From NCBI GenBank assembly GCA_004298295.1, contig SCUH01000061.1, positions 1-7,953 on the forward strand: 7,953 nucleotides of DNA. Reading direction: 5' to 3'. Of the stretch, positions 1 through 6,800 are shown one piece after another. The DNA is from Betaproteobacteria bacterium. GTDB lineage: Bacteria; Pseudomonadota; Gammaproteobacteria; Burkholderiales; SG8-39. A program made the position numbers and the translations under genes. A model generated the notes under the pieces. That model saw nothing but the letters and a program-made list of their open reading frames with translations, had not been told where the DNA came from and searched no databases. Positions within the stretch are counted from its first letter, which is position 1, and each line of letters opens with the position of its first letter.

Positions 1-1
1 G

Positions 2-826
2 TTCGTGCTGGCGCTCACCGCGCTCGGGCTGTCGCTCGTGTTCGGCGTGATGCGCATCGTCAACGTCGCCCACGGCGAGTTCTACATGCTCGGCGCCGTG
101 CTGGCCTGGGCCTGCGCGCAGGTGGTCGGAACGCCGGTCGCCGGCTTCGTCGTGGCGCTGCTCGTGGCGCCGCTCGCGGTCGGCGGCCTGGCGCTTGCCG
201 CCGATCGCTGGATCCTGCGGCGCATCGACTATCACCCCGAGAGCACGATCGTGGCGACGATCGGTCTGCTCTACGTGCTGCAGCAGGCGGTGCTGATGCT
301 CTACGGGCCCGACGCGCGCCCGGTCGCTCCGCCGGTGTACTTCAAGATCGAGTTCCCGTGGTTCGGCTACTCGGGCTACAAGCTCGTCGTCGCCGCCGCC
401 TCCGCGCTGCTCCTCGTAGCCACCTGGCTCGTCATCACGCGCACGCGGCTCGGCCTGTACATGCGCGCCGCGCAGCAGGACCTGGAGATGGCGCAGGCCT
501 TCGGCGTACCCGCGCGACGGGTCTACGGGCTCGTGTTCGCGCTCGGCGCGATGCTCGCCGCGGCGGCGGGCGTGCTGATCGTGCCGATCGAGCAGGCGCA
601 CTATTTGATGGGGCTCGATCCGCTGCTGCTTTCCTTCATCGTCGTGATCATCGGCGGGCTGGGCAGCCTGCGCGGCACCCTCGTCGCGGCGTTCGCGGTC
701 GGGTTGAGCGACGGCATCGTCTCGGTGTTCTTCTCGCCGACGCTCGCCAAGATCGTCGCCACGCTGCTCGTGGCGGCGGTGCTGGTGGTGCGCCCGGGTG
801 GGCTCTTCGGCGAGGAACGCGCGTGA
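2..826 (+). CDS. livH: LivH-type permease of a branched-chain amino acid ABC transporter (5' partial)
   Basis: Inner-membrane permease, one of two that form the channel of a LIV-I (HAAT family) ABC importer. The reading frame is open to the window edge: a Phe codon at 2-4 precedes the first GTG at 5, and the sequence begins inside the first hydrophobic segment. The true start therefore lies upstream, and roughly 15-20 residues are missing against the usual ~290. Visible marks, counted from the GTG at 5, are the LivH signature around residues 15-31 (FGVMRIVNVAHGEFYMLGA) and a cytoplasmic EAA-like loop at about 153-170 (MRAAQQDLEMAQAFGVPA) that contacts the ATPases. A run with IIGGLGSLRG lies at about 215-224, followed by the typical end VVRPGGLFGE. 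Several long hydrophobic stretches fit about eight membrane segments. Its stop overlaps the livM start. Family assignment is firm; the transported substrate cannot be read from the permease. Confidence 0.93.
   Translation, partial: FVLALTALGLSLVFGVMRIVNVAHGEFYMLGAVLAWACAQVVGTPVAGFVVALLVAPLAVGGLALAADRWILRRIDYHPESTIVATIGLLYVLQQAVLMLYGPDARPVAPPVYFKIEFPWFGYSGYKLVVAAASALLLVATWLVITRTRLGLYMRAAQQDLEMAQAFGVPARRVYGLVFALGAMLAAAAGVLIVPIEQAHYLMGLDPLLLSFIVVIIGGLGSLRGTLVAAFAVGLSDGIVSVFFSPTLAKIVATLLVAAVLVVRPGGLFGEERA
812..817 (+). promoter_or_regulatory. Ribosome binding site setting the livM GTG start
   Basis: GAGGAA lies five bases before the GTG at 823, inside the end of livH. It supports the GTG as the real livM start, although the livM frame stays open far upstream. 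Confidence 0.6.
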
Positions 827-1779
827 GCGCCGGGCGCAGGATTCTCGCCCTGCACCTGGGCGTCCTGGCGGCGCTGCTCGTGCTGCAGTTCGCGCTGCCG
901 CCGTACCATCACACCAACGTCGCGCGCATCCTGGTGCTCGCGGGCTACGCGATCGGCTACAACGTGCTGCTCGGCTACACGGGGCTGATGAGCCTCGGAC
1001 ACGCCATGTTCTTCGCCGCCGGCATGTACGGCGCGGGATTGCCGGTCTACTACTTCGGCGTCGGCGCGCCGCTCGCTTTCGCCCTCGGGCTCGCTTCGGG
1101 CATCGGCCTCGCGCTCGTCTTCGGCCTGATGGCGCTCAGGACGAGCGGGCCGTCGTTCCTGATCGTGAGCCTGATGTTCGGCCAGGCGCTTTTTCTCACC
1201 CTCCTGTACTTCAACGACGTCACGCTGGGCGACCAGGGATTCATCCTGTCGGCGAAGCTCGCGCCGCTCGAGCTGGGCGGGCGCCCGCTCGGCTTTCACG
1301 AGCCGGGCGTGAAGTACAACGTCGCGCTCGCCATCTTCGCAGCCTGCCTGGCCGCGGCGCTCGCGCTGAGGCTGTCCGCGCTCGGGCGCGTCCTCATCGG
1401 CATCCGCGAGAACGAGGAGCGCACGCGTCTGCTCGGCTACGACAGCTTTCGCTACAAGCTCGTAGCGCTCGGCGTTTCGGGCGCGCTCGCGTCCGCGGCG
1501 GGGGCGGGTTACGCGCTGCTCTTTTCCTATGTCGGCGCGACCTTCGCCTCGATCCTGTTCTCGATCTACCCGCTGCTCTGGACGCTGCTCGGCGGCGTCG
1601 GCACCGTGCTCGGGCCGCTCCTCGGCACCGCGCTCATGTTCTATCTCGTGGACACCGTGAGCGGCGTGACCTCGAGCTATCTGCTCTTCGTCGGCGCCGC
1701 GCTCGTCGCCCTGGTGCTGTGGTTTCCCCAGGGCATCCTCGGCACCGTGCGCAGCCGCTGGCTCCCATGGCTGCCGTAG
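823..1779 (+). CDS. livM: LivM-type permease of a branched-chain amino acid ABC transporter
   Basis: Second inner-membrane permease of the LIV-I type importer, pairing with LivH. Translation from GTG 823 gives 318 residues, normal for the shorter LivM proteins. This start overlaps the livH stop as GTGA and has a good ribosome binding site; the same frame is open for about 460 bases further upstream, but that stretch is antisense-like shadow of livH in composition. The diagnostic LivM segment is at about residues 46-70 (GYNVLLGYTGLMSLGHAMFF and following). The EAA-like cytoplasmic loop is at about 193-215 (GIRENEERTRLLGYDSFRYK). A segment with LLGGVGTVLGPLLGTA follows at 255-270, then the typical end LWFPQGILG. 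Hydrophobic stretches fit eight to nine membrane helices. Family is certain; substrate is not determined. Confidence 0.95.
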   Translation: MSAGRRILALHLGVLAALLVLQFALPPYHHTNVARILVLAGYAIGYNVLLGYTGLMSLGHAMFFAAGMYGAGLPVYYFGVGAPLAFALGLASGIGLALVFGLMALRTSGPSFLIVSLMFGQALFLTLLYFNDVTLGDQGFILSAKLAPLELGGRPLGFHEPGVKYNVALAIFAACLAAALALRLSALGRVLIGIRENEERTRLLGYDSFRYKLVALGVSGALASAAGAGYALLFSYVGATFASILFSIYPLLWTLLGGVGTVLGPLLGTALMFYLVDTVSGVTSSYLLFVGAALVALVLWFPQGILGTVRSRWLPWLP

Positions 1780-2513
1780 CGCCGCTCCTTGCGACGCAGG
1801 CACTGTCGAAGCACTTCGGCGGGCTCGCCGCGGTGCGCGAAGTCTCGCTCGAAATCCAACCCGGCGAGATCCGCGCGATCATCGGGCCGAACGGCGCCGG
1901 CAAGACGACGCTCGTAGGCATGATCTGCGGGCGGCACGTGCCGTCGTCGGGGCGCATCATCTACCGCGGCAGCGAGATCACCGCTCTGCGTCCGTGGCAG
2001 CGACTGCGGCTCGGCATCGCATACACCTTTCAGGTGACGAGCATCTACAAGGGGCTTACGTGCTACGAGAACGTGGCCCTGCCCGCGCAGCGCGCGCTGA
2101 TGCGCGGTTTCGTCTCGCGGCTTGTGCCGGGCGAGACCGCGGTCGCTCAGCGCGTGCGCGCGGCGCTCGATGCGGTCGGCCTGGCCGACCTGGCAGGGCA
2201 GCGCGCCGACGAGCTCGCCTACGGACACCAGCGGCTGCTCGAGCTCGCGATGGCGCTCGCGACCGGCCCGCAGCTCCTCATTCTCGACGAGCCGACGCAG
2301 GGCCTCGCCGAGGGCGAGATCGCGGCGCTCTGCGCGTTGCTGCGCCGGGTCGCGGAGCAGGCCACCGTGCTGCTCATCGAGCACAACATGCAGGTGGTGC
2401 TCGCGCTCGCAAGGCGCGTCACGGTGATGGACGCGGGCGAGATCCTGGCCGAGGGAACGCCGGCGGAGATCGAACGCGACCCCGCCGTGCAGAAAGCCTA
2501 TCTCGGCCGATGA
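1767..2513 (+). CDS. livG: LivG-type ATP-binding subunit of a branched-chain amino acid ABC transporter
   Basis: Cytoplasmic ATPase that powers the importer together with LivF. It has 248 residues, the usual length. The Walker A motif GPNGAGKT is at 40-47 (Lys46) and the Q-loop Gln at 89. The signature region is AYGHQR at 151-156, the degenerate YG(Q/H)QR form common in LivG rather than LSGGQ. Walker B LLILDE ends with Asp174 and Glu175, and the switch His is at 206. The segment after the Q-loop is longer than in LivF, as usual for LivG. ATG 1767 lies 13 bases inside the end of livM and has no obvious Shine-Dalgarno sequence, so translation probably depends on coupling to livM. The assignment as LivG rather than LivF rests on the signature and on gene order. 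Confidence 0.95.
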   Translation: MAAVAPLLATQALSKHFGGLAAVREVSLEIQPGEIRAIIGPNGAGKTTLVGMICGRHVPSSGRIIYRGSEITALRPWQRLRLGIAYTFQVTSIYKGLTCYENVALPAQRALMRGFVSRLVPGETAVAQRVRAALDAVGLADLAGQRADELAYGHQRLLELAMALATGPQLLILDEPTQGLAEGEIAALCALLRRVAEQATVLLIEHNMQVVLALARRVTVMDAGEILAEGTPAEIERDPAVQKAYLGR

Positions 2514-3214
2514 AGCTCGAACTCGAAGACGTGCGCGGCGGCTATGGCCGCGTGGCGGTGCTCAAAGGCGTGAGCTTCGCGCTCGCCGCGGGCGAAGTGC
2601 TCGCGCTCCTCGGGCACAACGGCGCCGGCAAGACCAGCACGCTCAAGGCGATCATGGGGCTGCTGCCGGTGCGCACCGGCCGCATTGCGCTCGACGGCGC
2701 CGGCCTCGCGGATCGCGAACCGCATACGATTGTCGGGCTCGGCATTGCCTACGTGCCGCAGGGGCGGCGGCTGTTTCCCTACCTGAGCGTGGAGGAAAAC
2801 CTGCGCATGGGCGTCCTTGCGGGGGGCAGCGACGTGCGCGTCCTGGAGGAGGTTTACGCGCTTTTCCCGCCCGTGCGCGAGCGGCTGCGGCAGCGCGCCG
2901 GCACCCTTTCCGGAGGCCAGCAGCAGATGGTCGCCATGGGGCGCGCGCTCGCGGCCTCGCCAAGGGTGCTGCTGCTCGACGAGCCCTTCGAGGGTTTGCA
3001 GCCGAGCCTCGTGCAAGCCATCCTGCGCGCGATCGGGCGGCTGCGCGAATCGGGCGTCGCGGTGGTGCTGGTCGAGCAGCGCGTGGATCTCGCCCTGCGC
3101 GTGGCCGACCGCGTCGTGTTCCTGCAAAACGGGGTGAGCGCGCACGAGGCGCTGCCTGCCGCACTGCAGCGGGACCCGGAGCCGCTGTACCGCTACGTCG
3201 GCGTGCGGCGCTGA
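2510..3214 (+). CDS. livF: LivF-type ATP-binding subunit of a branched-chain amino acid ABC transporter
   Basis: Second cytoplasmic ATPase of the importer, 234 residues, as expected for the family. The start ATG overlaps the livG stop as ATGA, which indicates coupled translation. Walker A GHNGAGKT is at 35-42 (Lys41), the Q-loop YVPQGR has Gln84, the signature LSGGQ is at 133-137, and Walker B LLLDEP has Asp157 and Glu158. The switch position carries Gln190 (LVEQ), normal for LivF, instead of His. The C-terminal tail (QNGVSAHEALPAAL) departs from the usual G-x-I-x-x-E-G-T pattern of this position, a small oddity. It is the last gene of the liv run in this window and ends one base from the convergent nicotinamidase gene. 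Confidence 0.94.
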   Translation: MKLELEDVRGGYGRVAVLKGVSFALAAGEVLALLGHNGAGKTSTLKAIMGLLPVRTGRIALDGAGLADREPHTIVGLGIAYVPQGRRLFPYLSVEENLRMGVLAGGSDVRVLEEVYALFPPVRERLRQRAGTLSGGQQQMVAMGRALAASPRVLLLDEPFEGLQPSLVQAILRAIGRLRESGVAVVLVEQRVDLALRVADRVVFLQNGVSAHEALPAALQRDPEPLYRYVGVRR

Positions 3215-3230
3215 ATCAGGGCGCCGCGCG
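3202..3230. terminator. GC-rich hairpin between convergent genes, possible bidirectional terminator
   Basis: Arms 3202-3211 and 3221-3230 can pair over ten positions; one pair is G-U when read on the + strand RNA, and an A-C mismatch at the same place on the - strand RNA. The nine-base loop contains the livF stop TGA (3212-3214) and the complement of the pncA stop (3216-3218). No T-run follows on either side, so it is not a classical intrinsic terminator; it may stall polymerase or protect 3' ends. The pairing is seen directly; the role is inferred. Confidence 0.35.
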
Positions 3231-3836
3231 GTCCGAGCGCGCGCGCGCGACGCCCGCGGCCCGCAGCTCGCGCCATGCCCGCTCGAGCGAGCCGTCGAGA
3301 TCGATCGCCCGGCAGGCATCCTCGATCACGCTCGCCTCGAATCCGGCGGCACGCGCGTCCAGCGCAGACCAGCCGACGCAGAAATCGGTCGCCAGGCCGC
3401 AGAACCACAGGCGCCCGATGCCGAGCTCGCGCAGCCAGGCCGCGAGCCCGGTCGATGTGCTGCGGTCGGCTTCGAGAAATGCGGAGTAGCTGTCGACGCC
3501 CGGGCGGTAGCCCTTGCGCACGATGAGCTGCGCACGCGGGATCGCGAGATCGCGATGCAGCGCCGCACCGGCCGTACCCTGCACGCAGTGATCGGGCCAC
3601 AGCACCTGCTCGCCGTAGGGCAGGCGCGTCGTCTCGAAGGGCTTGCGGCCCGGGTGAGACGAGGCGAACGAAGCGTGCGCGCGCGGGTGCCAGTCCTGCG
3701 TCGCGACGATCCACTCGAACTGCGCGGCGATGCGGTTGATCACCGGCACCACCTCGTCGCCGCGCGGCACGGCGAGCGTCCCGCCCGGCATGAAGTCGTT
3801 CTGCACGTCCACCACGATCAGGCAGGCTGCGCTCAT
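3216..3836 (-). CDS. pncA: Nicotinamidase (PncA type, isochorismatase-like hydrolase)
   Basis: Cytoplasmic amidohydrolase expected to convert nicotinamide to nicotinate plus ammonia, feeding the Preiss-Handler route of NAD salvage; such enzymes also hydrolyse pyrazinamide. It has 206 residues, close to the usual ~210. The catalytic triad of the family is in place: Asp10 in VVDVQNDF, Lys108 in VRKGY, and Cys153 in GLATDFCVGW. The metal ligands also match: Asp48 and His50 in TQDWHP, and His83 in WPDHCVQGT. ATG 3836 is preceded by AAGAGGAG with an eight-base gap to AGGAG. The gene lies 34 bases downstream of the large flavoprotein gene on the same strand, so the two probably share a transcript. 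The motif set favours nicotinamidase over other isochorismatase-like hydrolases such as ureidoacrylate amidase. Confidence 0.92.
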   Translation of the reverse strand: MSAACLIVVDVQNDFMPGGTLAVPRGDEVVPVINRIAAQFEWIVATQDWHPRAHASFASSHPGRKPFETTRLPYGEQVLWPDHCVQGTAGAALHRDLAIPRAQLIVRKGYRPGVDSYSAFLEADRSTSTGLAAWLRELGIGRLWFCGLATDFCVGWSALDARAAGFEASVIEDACRAIDLDGSLERAWRELRAAGVARARSDRAAP

Positions 3837-3844
3837 TGCGCTCG

Positions 3845-3852
3845 CTCCTCTT
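3845..3852 (-). promoter_or_regulatory. Ribosome binding site of the nicotinamidase gene
   Basis: On the - strand the sequence reads AAGAGGAG, eight bases from AGGAG to the ATG at 3836. It lies in the 34-base gap after the upstream flavoprotein gene, in which I see no promoter, so co-transcription is likely. Confidence 0.65.
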
Positions 3853-3870
3853 GCCGCCGCGATTCCGGCG

Positions 3871-6800
3871 TCACACGAAATGCCGCTGCTTCTTCAGGTC
3901 CGGCAGGCAATGCCGGATCCACCTGGCGCCGATCTTCTCGGCGAGCGAGTTCTGCTTCAGGCGCTCGTTGAGCACCTTGAAGTCGACCTGATCGAGCGGC
4001 TGGTCCTGGTTGAAGCAGGAGAAGACGTAGCTGGTCTCGCCGGTCTGCGGATCGCGATGCGGCTGCAGGCACTGCGCGCAGATCTCCTTCATCATGCACT
4101 GCATGGGCGAGTTGATCGAGCCGATGGCGAAATGCTGCGGCTTGAGGTGCGGCCGCAGCACGTCGTGGCGCGCGCGCGCGACTGCCGCCATCATGCGGTC
4201 GGAGCCGATCGCGATGATGCGGTCGGCGTCCTCCAGCGGAATCGGCGGCGCGCCGAGCCGCCCCTCGGCGTAGGTATCCATCGCCTGCACGATGTTGCCG
4301 ACGAAGGTCCGGTCCTGCGTCCGGTTCGGCGCGAACCCGGGTTCTTCGTCGCAGCACCAGACGACGACGTCGGCCGCCCGCTCGATTTCCGCGACCTTGT
4401 AGCGGTCGATCACCTTCTTGTAGCCGGCAAAGTACAGCACCCTGGAGCCCGCGGCACGGAAAGCCTGGCCGATCGAGAACAGCACTGCGTTGCCAAGACC
4501 GCCGCCGCACAGCACCACCGTCTCGCCGCCATGGATTTCGGTCGGCGCGCCGGTCGGCCCCATGAGCACGACGGGTTCGCCGGGCTGCAGCATGGCGCAC
4601 AGGTCGCTCGAACCGCCCATCTCGAGCACGATGGTCGAAACCAGCCCCTGCTCGCGGTCGACCCAGGCGCCGGTGAGCGCGAGTCCTTCCATCTGCATGC
4701 AGGTGCCGGCCACCACCGGCGCCAGCACCTCGAAATTCTGCAGGCGGTAGAACTGTCCGGGCCGGAACTTGCGCGCGGCGAGCGGCGCGCGCACCACGAC
4801 CTCGACGATGGTCGGCGTGAGCCGCTCGACGCTGTGGACGGTGGCGCGCAACTGGTCGGCGAGCCCGGCGAAGAACGCCGCGGGCGCGAGTTCGCGCGCC
4901 GGCAGGATCTGCGCCAGCACTCGCGACACCACCGGGTAGCCCTGCTTGGCCGAGCCCATCGCCTTGACGACGTTGCCGAAATAAGACGGGTGCACATCGC
5001 CGAAGTAGCTGACGAAGCGGCCGTCCGCCCGCCGCGACAGCAGCACCTGCGGCGTGCCGGGTTTCGAGGCGCAATACTCCGGCGCCACCGGGTTGCCCGC
5101 CTCGTCGCAGGCCGCGAAGTACTTCCCGTCCACGGCGAAATGCGCCGCGTCTTCGCGTGCGAGCACCGTATTGGGCTGCGTGCCCGCGGCGACGAACACG
5201 GTGCGCGCCGGCAGCCAGTGCTCGGTACCGGAGGGATGCCTGAAGCGCACGCCGCGCACCGCCCCGTAGTTGTCGGTGTCCGCGTGCACGGGCGTCAGGG
5301 AATCGGCGAACACGATGCCTTCCTCGAGCGCCTTCTCGATCTCTTCGTGGTTCAGGGTGTAGGAGGGACTGTCCGCGAGCCGCCTGCGGTAGGCGATCGT
5401 GACTCCGCCCCAATGCTGCAGCAGCTCGACGATCTTCGCCGCGCGTGCCTCGCGCGCCGCCTCGCGGCGTTCGCTGCGGATGGCGCGCCCGTGCGCCAGG
5501 AACTCCTCGGCGATCTCGCGTTCCTGGTCGTCCCAGTCGCGCCGGATCGCGTCCTCGCCGGTTTCCCTGGCGAGCGTCTCGTAGCGCGCCAGGAACTTTT
5601 CGACCTGGACCACGTAGTAGGCGAGCGACTCGGTCGCCGTGTCGATCGCCGTCAGGCCGCCGCCGATCACCACCACCGGCAGGCGCAGCTGCATGTTGGC
5701 GATCGCGTCGCGCTTCGCCGCGCCGGTGAGCTGCAGCGCCATGAGGAAGTCGGACGCCGCGCGCACGCCGCGCGCGAGTCCGTTCGGAATGTCGAGCACC
5801 GTGGGCTTGCCCGCGCCGACGCAGAGCGCGACGTGATCGAACCCCATCTGCCAGGCGTCCTGCAGCGTGAAGGTGCCGCCGAAACGCACGCCGCCGAACA
5901 TGGCGAACTGCGCGCGCCGCTCGAGCAGCAGCCGGATGAGCTTGAGGAAATTCTTGTCCCAGCGCACCGTGATGCCGTATTCGGCGACGCCACCGAATCC
6001 GGCCATGGCGCGGTTCTCCAGCGGCTCGTAGAGCTCGAGCGCGTCGCGGATCGGGTGCAGCCCGCTGAGCGTCGCGGGCAGCGGCTCGATCTTCAGGCCG
6101 TCGACGCCGACCACCGCGTGGCCGTCGTTCATCAGGTGGTGTGCGAGGGTGAAGCCGGCGGGGCCGAGGCCGACCACCAGCACCTTGCGGCCTGAAGCCT
6201 CGCGCGGCACGGGCCGGCGCAGGTTGAGCGGATTCCAGCGTGTCAACAGCGAGTAGATCTCGAATCCCCAGGGCAGGGCGAGCACGTCCTTGAGCGTGCG
6301 CGTCTCGACCTGCGGGATGTTGACCGGGTCCTGCTTCTGGTAGATGCAGGACTTCATGCAGTCGTTGCAGATGCGATGACCGGTCGCCGCGAGCATCGGA
6401 TTGTCCACGGTGATCATGGCAAGCGCGGCGAGCGCCTCGCCGCGCGTCTTCACCAGGTGGAACTCGGAGATCTTCTCTTCCAGCGGGCAGCCCGCCAGGG
6501 TCGTGCCGAGCGGCGATTTCCTGAACGGCGCACGCGCCGCGGCGGCGCCGGGTGCGGCTGTCGCCGGCGTCTTTTCCCGGAGACCCTTGGAGCAGGAGTC
6601 CTTGCCCTGCTCGTGGCACCAGATGCAGTAGTTCGCCTCGTCGAGGGCGCCGACCAGATCGGCACCGGCGTCGGTGAGGCCGAAGCCCTCGCGGCGGCGC
6701 AGGTGCTCGATCGTATGGCGCGCGTAGCCCTGCGAAGCGTCGGTGTGCACCGGCACCAGGCGGATGGGATCGATCTTGCGCGGCGCCTTGAACAGCACGC

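Noticed and set aside
798..1766. Upstream extension of the livG frame within livM
   Set aside because: The extension is Arg-rich shadow of livM; ABC ATPase homology begins right after ATG 1767.
601..1803. 400-codon - strand frame across livH/livM
   Set aside because: Composition of Glu, Arg, Gln and Ala typical of the antisense of hydrophobic membrane-protein codons; livH and livM are unambiguous on the + strand.
3237..3249. Alternating GC run (also near 4168-4180)
   Set aside because: Short alternating purine-pyrimidine runs inside coding sequence, explained by Ala/Arg codons at high GC; no sign of a slippage site or functional repeat.
3730..6195. 821-codon open frame on the + strand, antisense to the flavoprotein gene
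   Set aside because: Its translation is rich in Arg, His, Asp and Ala with no recognisable domain, while the opposite strand encodes clear cofactor motifs. Long antisense frames are expected at this GC content.
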